Source: a bacterium (GTDB lineage Bacteria; Planctomycetota; JAFGQW01). Taken from it: a stretch of DNA of 64,000 nt. Position 1 is the first letter of the stretch. The number at the start of each line of letters is the position of its first letter. The DNA is taken from positions 606,792 through 670,791 of the forward strand of contig JAUHXU010000004.1 of the NCBI GenBank assembly GCA_030426805.1, given 5' to 3'. Of this stretch, positions 18,636 to 30,300 are shown in pieces. A model generated the notes under the pieces. The model made no database searches. It had not been told where the DNA came from and saw nothing but the letters and a program-made list of their open reading frames with translations. Position numbers and translations under genes: made by a program.

Positions 18636-19371
18636 CGTGCGCGATCCACGCCTCCCCCGCGTAGTGTTGCGCGACGCGCGCCGGCACCGCGGCGACGTCG
18701 ACGTCCGGATAGAAGTGAGTCAGTACGAGCCGCCCGACGTTCGCCTCGGCCGCGATCCGCCCGGCGCCGTCGGCGTCGAGATGACGATCGGTCGCCGTGG
18801 CCCGCTCGAGCGCACACTCGAGCACGAGCATGTCCGCCCCGGCGGCGAAGGCCGCGAACTCGGGCGTGTAGCCGGTATCGCCCGAATATACGACAACGAA
18901 GCCGTCGGGCAAGGCGATACGATACGCGACGCTGTGCTCGGTGTGGCCGGTCGCGAACGTCGCGAGCCGACCGAACGCGAACGCCTGTTCCCACCCGGCC
19001 TCGAACGGGAGCCACTCGATCCGCGTCTGTCGCGGCTCGATCCACTCGCCGTGCGCCGCCCGCCAGCCGTCGCGCAGATCGAGCAGCCCGCGGGGGCCGT
19101 GGATCGCGACCGTGCGCGGGCGATCGAACGCGGCACTGCCGAGCGCGAACAGCAGCGCCGGGATTTCGTTCACGTGGTCGAGGTGGTAGTGCGTGAGGAA
19201 CACGCGATCGATCGCGTCCGCCGAGACGTCGACGGCGGCGAGCCGGCCGAGCGTGCCGGCGCCCGCGTCGAACAGGATCCGTGCGCCGTCGACCTCGAGC
19301 AGATGGCCCGACGCCCCACGCGAAGCGGTCGCGAGCGCCGTGCCCGACCCGAGGACGGTCCAGCGCGCCAC
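18604..19371 (-). CDS. Metallo-beta-lactamase-fold hydrolase, RNase Z-like
   Basis: 255 residues from a GTG that follows TAGGA by nine bases. Metal site THYHLDH (H61, H63, D65, H66), later SGDTGYTPEF (bridging Asp) and LVLTHFYPDV (His). The N-terminal WTVLGSGTA matches the RNase Z/ElaC opening. It is shorter than true RNase Z (about 300) and no exosite insert is obvious, so a tRNA 3'-processing role is possible but not shown; it may be another MBL hydrolase. Packed between galE and dacB. Confidence 0.85.
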   Translation of the reverse strand: MARWTVLGSGTALATASRGASGHLLEVDGARILFDAGAGTLGRLAAVDVSADAIDRVFLTHYHLDHVNEIPALLFALGSAAFDRPRTVAIHGPRGLLDLRDGWRAAHGEWIEPRQTRIEWLPFEAGWEQAFAFGRLATFATGHTEHSVAYRIALPDGFVVVYSGDTGYTPEFAAFAAGADMLVLECALERATATDRHLDADGAGRIAAEANVGRLVLTHFYPDVDVAAVPARVAQHYAGEAWIAHDGMRIELDAD

Positions 19372-19382
19372 CTGCGTGTGTC

Positions 19383-20381
19383 CTACCCCACGTAGCCGCG
19401 CGGGTGCGCGACCATCCAACGCCAGGCCGTCTCGACGATCTCGTCGAGCGAGTCGTGCGCGGGCGACCACCCCAACACGTCGCGCGCCCGATCCGCACCG
19501 GCGACGAGGATCGCGGGGTCGCCGGGGCGACGCCCGGTCACCGTCACGGCGATCGAGCGCCCGGTCACGCGGCGCGCGGCCTCGACGACCTGCATGCACG
19601 AGTAGCCGTTGCCGTTGCCGAGGTTGAACGCGTCGCAGTGCACGTCCTTCTTCATCGCATCGAGCGCGAGGACGTGCGCCTGGGCGAGGTCGGTGACGTG
19701 GATGTAGTCGCGGACGCACGTGCCGTCGATCGTCGGATAGTCGTCGCCGAAGATCTTCATCTTGCGGCGCGAATTGAGCGCGGCTTTCAGGATATTGGGA
19801 ATCAGGTGCGTCTCGGGATCGTGGTCCTCGCCGATCTCGCCGCTCGGATCGCACCCCGCTGCGTTGAAGTAGCGCAGGCGCACCGAGCGCAGGCCGTAGG
19901 CGGCATGGAAGTCCTCGAGCATCCGCTCGATCGCCCACTTCGTGAACCCGTACGGATTGCACGGGTTCTTCGGGTGATCCTCGGTGAGCGGCACGGCCTC
20001 GACGTTGCCGTAGGTCGCGGCGGTCGAGCTGAACACGATCCGTTTGACGCGGTGCGCGAGCATCGCCTCGAGCAGGTTGAGCGTGCCGGTGACGTTCTCG
20101 CGGTAGTAGAGGGCCGGGTTCTCGACGCTCTCCCCGACGAGTGCCTTCGCCGCGAAGTGGAACACCGCGGCGAACGGAGCCTTCTCGAGTGCCCGGCCGA
20201 TCGATGCGGGCTTCAGCAGGTCGCCCTTGACGAACGGCACGCCGCGCGGCACCGACGCGCGGTGGCCGGTGGAGAGGTTGTCGAACACGACCGGTCGGTA
20301 GCCCTTGCGGACCAGGTATCGAACCGTGTGGCTCCCGACGTAGCCGGCCCCGCCGACGACCAAGACGTCCTTCGCACCCAT
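19383..20381 (-). CDS. galE: UDP-glucose 4-epimerase
   Basis: 332 residues, normal length. Extended SDR enzyme: GGAGYVGSH NAD-binding motif (residues 10-18), FSSTAATYG, and the catalytic YxxxK within NPYGFTKWAIE; the substrate-side HLIPNILKAAL and RDYIHVTDLA are typical of GalE. It interconverts UDP-glucose and UDP-galactose and would feed the polysaccharide genes in the window. GAGGGGG lies ahead of the ATG; the gap to the glyS stop is nine bases. Confidence 0.96.
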   Translation of the reverse strand: MGAKDVLVVGGAGYVGSHTVRYLVRKGYRPVVFDNLSTGHRASVPRGVPFVKGDLLKPASIGRALEKAPFAAVFHFAAKALVGESVENPALYYRENVTGTLNLLEAMLAHRVKRIVFSSTAATYGNVEAVPLTEDHPKNPCNPYGFTKWAIERMLEDFHAAYGLRSVRLRYFNAAGCDPSGEIGEDHDPETHLIPNILKAALNSRRKMKIFGDDYPTIDGTCVRDYIHVTDLAQAHVLALDAMKKDVHCDAFNLGNGNGYSCMQVVEAARRVTGRSIAVTVTGRRPGDPAILVAGADRARDVLGWSPAHDSLDEIVETAWRWMVAHPRGYVG

Positions 20382-20390
20382 GTTTCCCCC

Positions 20391-22505
20391 TCAGCTCGCG
20401 CGCGGCACGAGACTCAGGTCCGCGACGTGGTCGCGGTAGAGCCGGTGCACCGCACGCAGCATCGACAGTCGATTCGTGCGCACGCGCGCGTCCTCGACGT
20501 TGACGTAGACCTCGTCGAAGTAGCGGGCGAGCAGGCCACCGAGGCCGTCGAGGTACCGCCACGAACCGGCTTCGTAGTCGCCGGACTCGAACGCACCGCG
20601 CACGAGCGGCTCGGTCGCGACGAACGCGTCGTGCACCTGGCGTTCGATCTCTTCGGTGAACAGCGACGGCCGCACCGCCTCCTCGCGCTCGAGCGCCTTC
20701 GCGATGTTCTTCGTGCGCTCGACGAGCTCGACGAGTTGCGGAAACCGCTCGTCGGAGGCGAGCGCTCCCAGCGCGTCGAGGCGGCGCTCGAGATCACGGA
20801 CGTCGCTCCACCCGGTCTCCGCCGCCGCGTGGACCAGCTCGTGCCGATCGCCGCGGTCGATGAAGTGGGCGACGATGCGCTCGCGCAGGTAGGCGCCGAG
20901 TCGATCGAGCGGTTCCTCCGGCGCGCGTGCCTCGGGGACGAGGTCGCGATACTGCTGCGCGGCGATCTCGAGCCACTTGCGCAGATCGAGCGACACCTCC
21001 GCGGAGCGGACGAGGCGGATCACGCCGAGCGCGGCGCGACGCAACCCGAACGGATCGCGCGACCCCGTCGGTTCGAGGCCCTTCAGGAAACAGCCGGTCA
21101 GCAGATCGATTCGATCGGCCAGCGCGACGACGAGCCCCGTCGGCGTCGACGGCAAGTCGTCGTCCGGTCCCTGTGGGCGGTAGTGCTCTCGGATCGCCGC
21201 AGCGACGTCCGTCGGCTCGCCGTCGATGCGGCGCGCGTAGTGCTCGCCGATCACGCCCTGCAGCTCCGGGAACTCGAACACCATCTGCGTCGTCAGGTCG
21301 CACTTCGCGAGGCCGGCCGCGCGCTCGGCGAGTGCGGCGGTGTCCTGACCCCACAGGACGACCGCGAGCTTGCGCGCGAGGGGTGCGATTCGCTCGACGC
21401 GCTGCCCCATCGTGCCGAGACCCTTCAGGAACACGACGTTGTCGAGCGCCTCGCGTCGATCGGCGAGCGTTCGCTTGCTGTCCTCGGCGAGGAAGAACTC
21501 GGCGTCGACGAGCCGTGCGCGCACGACCCGCTCGTTGCCGTCGCGGATGCGGTCGAAGCCTTCGGCCCGGTCGACGACGCTCAGGAACCGATTCGTCAGC
21601 GCGCCGTCGGCGCCGGCGATCGAGAAGTAGCGCTGGTGGTTGCGCAGCACCGCCTCGATCACCGCGTCGGGCAGTTCGAGAAACCGTTCGTCGAACGACG
21701 CGGTCAGCACGCCCGGATACTCGACCATGTTCGTCACTTCCGCGACGAGGCCGTCGTCGCGGTAGGTGCCGCCCGCCGCCTCGGCCGCGGCGTCGAGGCC
21801 CGCCTTCACCGCCTGGCGGCGTGCAGCTCCGTCGACGACGACGAATGCCCGATCGAGCCGCGACCGATACGCATCGAGGTCGGCGGTGTCGAACCCGATC
21901 GCGTCGGGCGCGAGGAAGCGGTGACCGTGCGTCTCGTTCGTCGCCCGCACGCCGGCGATCTCCAGGTCGAGCGTCTCGGTGCCGAAGAGCGCGAGCACGC
22001 CGCGGATCGGCCGCGCGAACGTGAGCGCCTTGCCGACCCACCGCATGCGCTTCGGAAACGGGACCGCGGCGACCGCGTCGCGAAGCACCTCGGGCAGCAG
22101 GGCCGCGGACTCGATGCCGTCCACACGCTTCTCGACGCACACGTAGCGCCCCTTCGGCGTGTCGCGGACCTCGAGGGCGCCGACGTCGACGCCCTGCCCG
22201 CGCGCGAATCCCTGCGCCGCCTTCGTCGGCTCACCGTCGGTCGTGAACGCCGCCTTCTCCGCGGGACCGACGGCGGTCTCGGTGCGATCGGGCTGCCGGA
22301 CGGTGACCGCCGCGACGAACAGCGCGAGACGACGCGGCGTCGCCAGTGCGACGACGTCGCCGTGCGCGACGTGCGCCGCCGCGAGTCGCTGCTGCACGTC
22401 GCGAGCCAGCGCCTCGACGGCCCGATCGAGGTAGCCGGCCGGGATCTCCTCGGTCCGGATCTCGAACAGCAGGTCCGCGGTCTTCGCGTCGGTCGAATCG
22501 GCCAT
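20391..22505 (-). CDS. glyS: Glycine--tRNA ligase beta subunit
   Basis: 704 residues, close to the usual 690. It partners GlyQ in the bacterial alpha2beta2 glycyl-tRNA synthetase. It begins LLFEIRTEEIPAGYLDRAV, which is characteristic of GlyS, and contains HGHRFLAP, LRNHQRYFSI and FFLAEDSKRTLADR. The C-terminal anticodon-binding region ends YFDEVYVNVEDARVRTNRL. GAGG is present before the ATG. Unusually, a lipoprotein gene lies between it and glyQ. Confidence 0.97.
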   Translation of the reverse strand: MADSTDAKTADLLFEIRTEEIPAGYLDRAVEALARDVQQRLAAAHVAHGDVVALATPRRLALFVAAVTVRQPDRTETAVGPAEKAAFTTDGEPTKAAQGFARGQGVDVGALEVRDTPKGRYVCVEKRVDGIESAALLPEVLRDAVAAVPFPKRMRWVGKALTFARPIRGVLALFGTETLDLEIAGVRATNETHGHRFLAPDAIGFDTADLDAYRSRLDRAFVVVDGAARRQAVKAGLDAAAEAAGGTYRDDGLVAEVTNMVEYPGVLTASFDERFLELPDAVIEAVLRNHQRYFSIAGADGALTNRFLSVVDRAEGFDRIRDGNERVVRARLVDAEFFLAEDSKRTLADRREALDNVVFLKGLGTMGQRVERIAPLARKLAVVLWGQDTAALAERAAGLAKCDLTTQMVFEFPELQGVIGEHYARRIDGEPTDVAAAIREHYRPQGPDDDLPSTPTGLVVALADRIDLLTGCFLKGLEPTGSRDPFGLRRAALGVIRLVRSAEVSLDLRKWLEIAAQQYRDLVPEARAPEEPLDRLGAYLRERIVAHFIDRGDRHELVHAAAETGWSDVRDLERRLDALGALASDERFPQLVELVERTKNIAKALEREEAVRPSLFTEEIERQVHDAFVATEPLVRGAFESGDYEAGSWRYLDGLGGLLARYFDEVYVNVEDARVRTNRLSMLRAVHRLYRDHVADLSLVPRAS

Positions 22506-22533
22506 GTCGTCCTCGGGAGTGAAACGGTCGCGG

Positions 22534-24065
22534 CTACCGCCGCTCCTTCTGGTAGCGTTCGATCCAGGCGCGCCACGCGGCGAGCACCCGCGCGCGCGAC
22601 GCCTCGTCGAGTTCGCCCTGCAGCGACGGCAGCTCGCGATGCTCCGTCGACTGCTCGAGCGCCGCACGCGCCTGCGCGAACACGTAGGGCTCCGGGTCCG
22701 CGAGGGCGCCGGCCATCGCGTCGAGCGGCGCGACCTCCGCGGGGAAGCGACCGAGCTGTCGCACCGCGAGGCCGCGCACGAGCTTGGACGGCTCGCGCGC
22801 CGGATCGATCAGTGCGACGAACACGTCGCGCATGTGATAGAAGCGCTGCGCGTCGAGTCCCGACAGCGCACGAACCGCGTAGACACGGATCCGCTCGTCG
22901 GGTTCGACCCTCGGGTTCAGGCGCCGAACGAAGACGCGCAGGACGGCTTCGTCCCGGACCTGCCACAGGAGGGCGGCCGCCTCGCGGCGCTTCTCGGCGT
23001 CGGGGCTGTCGCGCAGCGTGACGAGCAGCGTCGACAGCGACAGGCCCGGTCGACGGCCGGTCTCGATCCGCCGCATGCCGTCGAGCGCGTCGCGACGGAC
23101 GTTCGCCGGAACGGCGGGATCGCTCACGAGCGACTGATACCCGCGGTGCGCGTCCTCCTGCTGACCGGCCAGCTCGGCGGTATGCGCGAGGCCGAGTCGC
23201 GTCGGCACGTGCTTCGGCGCGAGCTTCGCGGCACGCTCGAACACGTCACGCGCGGCGCGCACGTCGCGGAGTTCGATCAGTGCGCTGCCGAGTTGTGCGA
23301 GCCACTCGACGTTGTCCGGTTCCTTCTCGAGCACCGCCCGGAGCGCGGAGACCGCGAGTTCGGGCTTGCGGAGCATCATCTGGCACCGCGCCTTCGTCAG
23401 CACGGCGTCCCGGTAGGCGGGATGGTCCTCGGGGATCTTCGTCAGCTCGTCGAGTGCGCGCTGCGGGTCGAGGCGCTGCAGGTGAAGCTGCCCGAGGACG
23501 AGCCAGCCGCGCGGGAACGTCGACCAGATCGCGAACGCACGGTCGATCTCCGCCTCCACCGCCTCCGGGTCTGCGAACGCGGCCGGCCCTCGGCCCGGGT
23601 CGACGTCGGCGACCTGCCCGAGGCAGATCGCGAGCCCCTCGTGCGCCCAGAGGAAGCGCTTGTCGAGCGCGAGCGCCTCGCGAAACGCCTTGCGCGCCTC
23701 GGCGACGCGGCCGAGCTTGCCCTCGAGCCGTCCGATCAGGTATGCATCCACCGGCGTGCGGTCCGGTCGGGCGCGCAGCTTCGCGAGCAAGCCCTCGAGC
23801 GCCTCCGGCCCGGCGAGGCGGGCGGTGGCCTGGACGCGCAGCCCCGCTTCGACCTGCGTGTCCCACCGCTCCACGGTGCGCTTGAGTCGCGAGTCGAGCC
23901 CCGCCGCGCTCTCGAGCACGCTGAGCGCACTCTCCTCGCGGCCGCCCGGCCCGGACGCGGCAGCCGGTTCGCGATCCGGCTCGGTCGGCGCCGGAGCCGG
24001 CGAACGGCTCGGCGAGCCGCAGCCGGTCGCTGCGACGAGCAGCGCGATGAAGGCCGCTCGTCGGA

Positions 24066-24069
<4 letters not shown>
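22534..24069 (-). CDS. Lipoprotein with TPR and HEAT-like repeats
   Basis: 511 residues from a GTG overlapping the glyQ stop (GTGA). Lipobox LLVAATGC near residue 17, then a Pro/Ala/Glu linker. Residues about 80-310 form tetratricopeptide-like helical pairs (AFREALALDKRFLWAHEGLA; AVSALRAVLEKEPDNVEWLAQLGSAL), and about 335-500 HEAT-like pairs (EKRREAAALLWQVRDEAVLRVF; SKLVRGLAVRQLGRFP). A protein-protein scaffold exposed at the membrane is expected; no enzyme motif. Its coupling to glyQ appears to be a matter of operon packing rather than function. Confidence 0.85.
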
Positions 24070-24956
<887 letters not shown>

Positions 24957-24994
24957 CGCTTGACTCTTCGGTCGATCCGCCAGGAAGTCAAGCG
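24957..24994 (-). promoter_or_regulatory. Hairpin abutting the glyQ start codon
   Basis: Perfect 9-bp arms CGCTTGACT / AGTCAAGCG with a 20-base loop; the final arm base is directly next to the glyQ ATG. In RNA this stem would occupy the ribosome-binding area, so it could control translation; at DNA level it could be an operator. Both readings are inference. Confidence 0.55.
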
Positions 24995-25019
24995 CGTTGG
25001 CGCCCCCCGCCGCCGTCGA

Positions 25020-25048
25020 TTGACCGCCTCGGGAGCGAATGCTACAAC
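25020..25048 (+). promoter_or_regulatory. Probable purC promoter, TTGACC-N17-TACAAC
   Basis: Five of six bases match at -35 and four of six at -10, with the optimal 17-base spacer, 35 bases before the purC ATG. A direct repeat CGGGAGCGAA (25030-25039 and 25050-25059) flanks the -10, a spacing of two helical turns. Confidence 0.55.
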
Positions 25049-25082
25049 CCGGGAGCGAACGGTCCCCACACAAGGCGACGTG

Positions 25083-25985
25083 ATGAGCGAGATTCTGCTC
25101 CGCAGCGAGCTCCCCGGCCTGCCGGCACCGAGGCGCGGCAAAGTCCGCGACGTCTACGATCTCGGCGACGAACTGCTGCTCGTCACGACGGACCGACTGA
25201 GCGCGTTCGACGTGATCCTGCATGAAGGCGTCCCCGACAAGGGACGCGTGCTCAACGGGCTGAGCCGCTTCTGGTTCCAACGCTTCGAGGCGGAGCTGGG
25301 CCTCGAGCACCACGCGCTCGACTCGTCGTGGGACGCGCTGCCGGACGCGGTGCGCGCCGCCGGCGACGTCTATCGCGGTCGCGTACTCCGCGGCAAGAAG
25401 GCCGAACCGTTGCCGGTCGAGTGGGTCGTGCGCGGGTTCATCACCGGCTCGCTGTGGGAGCAGTATGCGCGCGGGGACGTCGTCTGGGACCTCGGCCTGC
25501 CGGCAGGGCTGAGCAAGGGCGACCGCCTCGCCGAACCCGTCTTCACGCCGACGACCAAGGCGGAGTCGGGCCACGACGAGCCGATCGACGTGCCGGCGCT
25601 CGAGGATAGCATCGGCGCCGAGCTCGCCCGCGACGTGCGCGACCGGTCGCTCGCGTTGTTCCGCGCAGCCGCCGCGCACGCGGAGACCTGCGGGGCGATC
25701 CTCGTCGACACGAAGCTCGAGTGGGGCCTGCGCGACGATCGCCTCGTGCTGATCGACGAGTGCTTCACGCCCGACTCGTCGCGATTCGTCCTGGCCGAGA
25801 CCTACGTGCCCGGCGCGCCGCTCGAACCCTACGACAAGCAGCTGGTGCGCGACTTCCTGCTCGCGTCCGGTTGGGACCGCGAGAGCAGTCCGCCCCACCT
25901 CCCCGACGCGATCGTCGCGGAGACGCGAGAGCGCTACGTGTCGATGCACCGACGCCTGACCGGTCGCGAACCGGAAGGCGCGTGA
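25083..25985 (+). CDS. purC: Phosphoribosylaminoimidazole-succinocarboxamide synthase (SAICAR synthetase)
   Basis: 300 residues: the long form of PurC, as in yeast Ade1, rather than the 240-residue form of many bacteria. ATP-dependent ligation of aspartate to CAIR in purine synthesis. Motifs: GKVRDVYDL near residue 19, TDRLSAFDV, the RGFITGSLWEQY substrate loop, TPTTKAESGHDEPI, and the C-terminal DECFTPDSSRF. An overlapping GTG just before the ATG is possible. It is followed after 4 bases by mtnA, so an operon is likely. Confidence 0.96.
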   Translation: MSEILLRSELPGLPAPRRGKVRDVYDLGDELLLVTTDRLSAFDVILHEGVPDKGRVLNGLSRFWFQRFEAELGLEHHALDSSWDALPDAVRAAGDVYRGRVLRGKKAEPLPVEWVVRGFITGSLWEQYARGDVVWDLGLPAGLSKGDRLAEPVFTPTTKAESGHDEPIDVPALEDSIGAELARDVRDRSLALFRAAAAHAETCGAILVDTKLEWGLRDDRLVLIDECFTPDSSRFVLAETYVPGAPLEPYDKQLVRDFLLASGWDRESSPPHLPDAIVAETRERYVSMHRRLTGREPEGA

Positions 25986-25989
25986 TCCG

Positions 25990-27054
25990 ATGAGCCCCGG
26001 GGCGATCGCACCGTGTCGGTGGCACGGCGACGCGTCGGGCTTCCTCGAGGTCCTCGACCAGACGCGCCTGCCGAACGAGGAGCGGTGGCTCCGCTGCGAG
26101 AGCGACGACGACGTCGTCGCCGCGATCCGACGACTCAGCGTGCGCGGCGCGCCGGCGATCGGGATCGCCGCCGCCTACGGCTGCGTGCTCGCCGCACGAC
26201 GCGCGTCCCCCGGCCCGGCGGACGGATTCCGCGAGCGACTCGCGCACGGATTCGACGCTCTGGAGGCCAGCCGCCCGACGGCGATCAACCTCGCCGGGGC
26301 GATCACGCGGATGCGCGCGATCGTCGACGCGGCCGACGATGCCGGACCGAACCCGATCGGCGCGCGCTTGCTCGAGGAGGCCGACGCGATCCGCGACGAG
26401 GAGGCCGCCGCGTGCGACGCGATGGCGGCGTTCGGCGCCGCGCTGTTGCCCGATCCCTGCACGGTCGTGACCCACTGCCACACCGGCGCCCTCGCGGCGG
26501 GCGGCATCGGCACCGCCGTCGGCGTCATCGTGCGCGCACATCGCGACGGCAAGACGGTCCACGCGTTCGTCGACGAGACGCGGCCGCTCCTCCAGGGCGC
26601 CCGGATCACCGCGTTCGAACTCGGTCGCCTCGGGGTGCCGGCGACCCTGATCTGCGATTCCGCGGCCGCCGGCGTGCTCGCGTCGGGCACGGTGGACGCG
26701 GTGCTCGTCGGCGCGGACCGGATCGCGGCCAACGGCGACGTCGCGAACAAGGTCGGGACCCTCGGGCTCGCGGTGCTGGCCAACGCATTCTCGGTCCCGT
26801 TCTACGTCGTCGCGCCGACGTCGACGATCGATCCGGCGACGCCGACCGGTGCGGCCATCCCGATCGAGGAGCGGGCCCGGGACGAGGTGGTCGGACCGTT
26901 CGCGCTGCCGCGGGGCGTCGGGGTCCGGAACCCGGCCTTCGACGTAACGCCGGCCGCACGCATCGCCGCGATCGTAACGGACCGCGGGGTCCTCCAAGCC
27001 CCGTTCACCCCGGCGATCCGGCGGGCGCTCGGGGCCGCCTCACACACCGGATGA
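25990..27054 (+). CDS. mtnA: S-methyl-5-thioribose-1-phosphate isomerase
   Basis: 354 residues, normal. Converts methylthioribose-1-phosphate to the ribulose form in methionine salvage. Family signatures: VRGAPAIGIAAAYG, catalytic Cys in THCHTGALA (C163), ETRPLLQGARITAFEL, and catalytic Asp in GADRIAANGDVANKVGT (D243). The eIF2B-alpha-like fold is shared with ribose-1,5-bisphosphate isomerase, but the motif set favours MtnA. No other salvage gene is present nearby. Confidence 0.95.
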   Translation: MSPGAIAPCRWHGDASGFLEVLDQTRLPNEERWLRCESDDDVVAAIRRLSVRGAPAIGIAAAYGCVLAARRASPGPADGFRERLAHGFDALEASRPTAINLAGAITRMRAIVDAADDAGPNPIGARLLEEADAIRDEEAAACDAMAAFGAALLPDPCTVVTHCHTGALAAGGIGTAVGVIVRAHRDGKTVHAFVDETRPLLQGARITAFELGRLGVPATLICDSAAAGVLASGTVDAVLVGADRIAANGDVANKVGTLGLAVLANAFSVPFYVVAPTSTIDPATPTGAAIPIEERARDEVVGPFALPRGVGVRNPAFDVTPAARIAAIVTDRGVLQAPFTPAIRRALGAASHTG

Positions 27055-27307
27055 GCGACGGATCGCCGAGGTGTGCGATCCTGCACTTCGGCCCTGTCGC
27101 AAACCGCCCCATCCTCGGAAAACCACCGGATTCCACCCCCGAACTTTGGTATAAGAACGGTCCAATCCACGACTTCACCGGGTTTTTGCGACCGGGCACG
27201 TCGCTTGCGTTGCCTGCCGTCCAGAAACCACGATTCCCACGATATTCCAATTCCCGCCCGACCGCTCACGCACGCGGTCCCGCGGATTCCAATCGAGGAG
27301 GACACCG

Positions 27308-30300
27308 ATGCACAAGACGCCCACGATGCAGCGCTGGCTCGGCGCCGCATTGCTCCTGGGGCTCTCGGCGTTCGGCGTGCAATGCAGCGGCTCGGGTAGC
27401 AGCAGCGGCGGCGGCACGTTCGACGTCATCAGCTTCTCGGCGACGAAGCAATCCCCGCGCGTCTACCTGGACGACCAGATCATCGTCACGTTCAGCGAGG
27501 CGATCGATCCGCAGACCGTCCTGACCGGGATCTACCTCTACATCACGTCCTCCGCCGGCGCGACGATCGCGCAGGGCGACTGGACCGTGGACGGCACCCG
27601 CGCGATCTTCACGCCGCGCCTGCCGTCGACGCCGACGTTCGGCGACGGCGGTCTCCTGCCGGATACCGAATACACGATCTGCGTCCCGCAGCCCGGCGAC
27701 TCGTGCTCGGTGTTCATCCAGAACAGCCCGGGCGTGCGCAACAACGGCGGCCGCGGTGTGCCGTCGAGCCGCAGCGAGACGTTCCTGACGGTTCAACTCG
27801 GCTCGACCCCGCCGTTCCGCCCCGAGGCGGTGCCGATGCGGCCGGAGCTCGAGTCGGTGATCGTCAACGACGCGGCCGGCGTCACCCAGCCGCTCAACCC
27901 GATCACGAACCTGATCGCGGGCCAGATGTTCAACGCGAGCCTGCTGAGCCTGCAGCAGGTCACGCCGTCGACGATGACGGTGCCGGAGTGGCAGTACGCT
28001 CAAACGCCGCTCACGAAGAGCGTGCAGGGCACGATGACGCTCGCGGGCAGCATCCTCAACAACGACCCGCTGACCGTGCAGCTCGCGCTGGCGGCGCCGA
28101 TGATTCCGAACGAATACGTCGGCACCGGCGGCACGCTCACGATCACCGACAACTCGGTGCAACCGCCGGTGTCGGCGACGTGGGCGGTCGCGGCGAACTC
28201 GACGAACACGGTCACCGTGTTCCAGGCATCCGGACCGAACATCGGCTCGGTCGGATTCGGCCCGGGCACGCTGACCGCAGTCGTGTCCCAGGGGATCACG
28301 AACCAGGTCGCACCGGGTGACTTCTCGGCCGCGACCGAGATCCAGATGACGTTCAGCGAAGCGCTGTCGCCGCTGTCGGTCTCGCTCTCGAACTTCTCCG
28401 TCTACCGCGTCAGCGACACCGGAACGGTGCTGCAGTTCTCGGCGGTCCAGCCGGCGGGCACGCAGGCGACGTCGCGGATCGGTCTGCAGAACGACGTCAT
28501 CGACGGCAAGTCGGTGATCACGTGGCGCCCGAACTCGGGCTTCCCGCAGTCGAAGGTGAATGACCCGGCCTACATCATCGTGTCGTTGAACACCGCGCAG
28601 CCCGAGAACGAGGTCGCGCCATCGCCGAAGTCGACCGGTCTTCGCGACCTCAACAACTACGCGCTGGCGTATCCGAAGCGCACCGGTTACGTGCTGCAGG
28701 CGGATCCGCAGGGCTTCCCGACGACGGTCGGCTACATCCGCCCGATCAACTACACGAACCAGACCACGCCTCCTGGAGACGTCGAGTTCGCGTGGGCGTT
28801 CATCACGAGCGCGAGCGCGACCGTGACGAACGCGATCGTCGAGACGTTCCAGGACCGCAGCAACATCGCGACCGACTGCCCGTCGACCGCGGCGTGGGCA
28901 CCGGCTGGCCAGACCGGGCTGTTTGCGACGCCGGGCTTCGGCGGCAACGGCTCGGACGGCGACCTGACCGTGTCGGGCGCGATGACGCTCGACTCCTCGA
29001 ACCGGACGCCGAACGCCCAGGGCGTCGTCGAGTGGAACTTCAACCGCCTCGACATCGCGACGTCTGGCGTGCTGACCCTGACGGGTACCTACCCGATCAA
29101 GCTGAACGCACTCATGGACGCCTCGATCGCGGGGCAGATCTTCGCGAACGGCTCCAACGGCAACAACGCCGGCCCGGGCATCGCGACGTCGATCGGCCTG
29201 ATCCCCGGCGGCGCTGGCGGCCCGGGCGGCGGCAAGGGCAGCGACGCGAACACGAGGCCGAACGCGCAGCCGCTCGGCGCGCTGCCGACGGACCTCCGTG
29301 GCGACGCCGGTCGCCCGCGGGCGACCGTGGACTGCAACCAGGTGAACCGCTCGGAGAACTTCCCGCTGATCGTCTTCCAGATCAACTGCGGGGGTGGCAC
29401 CGGCGGTAACCGCGGCGTGCCGATCGGCTCGGTGCTGCGCGACGGCTGCAGCGGCAACGGTGGTGGCCACGCGCAGGCAGGCGAGCAGACCGACCTGGCG
29501 TGCTCGAACACCGGCGCGTTCGGAGTCGCCTTCGGTGACGTCTGGGTGATCGTGTCCGGCTCGAACCAGATCAACCAGGTGTCGGCCGGCGCCGGCGGTG
29601 GTGCGGGCGGCAACGCCGCGACGACCACGGTCGGCACGCCTCCCCCGGGCAACGACATCGTCGCCGGCTCCGGTGGCGGCGGCGGCGGCGGCGTCGAGAT
29701 CGAGTCGGGCGCGAAGCTCGAGGTCTTGGGCTCGGCCCAGATCAACGCCGACGGCGGCAACGGTGGCGTCGGCCACTCGCAGGGCGGCATCCGAGCCGGC
29801 TACGGAGCGGGCGGCGCTGGCGGCTCGATCTGGCTGTCCGGTGCCGACGTGACCGTGAACACCGGTGCGACGCTGACGGCGCTCGGCGGAACGGGTAACC
29901 CGAACCCGTCGGTCCCGAACCGTAGCGGTCGCGGTGGCGACGGCTACATCATCGTCCGCGACCTCGCGGGCACGCCCAACTCGGCCGGCGCGACCTACAC
30001 CCCGCCGCCGGTCACCGCACGCGACACGTTCGCGCCGATGCGGAACACGCAGGGTGGCCTGTCCGAGGCGATCTCGCGGTTCTACGACTCGGGTGAGGCG
30101 AGCCCGTTCTGGTCGTTCGACTCGAACAACCCGGCCAACGGCCAGATCGTTCCGGTGAAGGACCTGACCTACCTGAACCCGCCGGGTGCCAACCAGACGG
30201 CATTCATCGAGTTCCAGGGTGCGCCGGACAACGGCCAGGGCCAGCCCGAGCCGGATCCGACGAAGTGGTTCCCGGCGAACACGATGGGCAACCCGTGCCA

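Noticed and set aside
19281..23021. 1246-codon plus-strand frame over galE and glyS
   Set aside because: Shadow of well-identified minus-strand genes.
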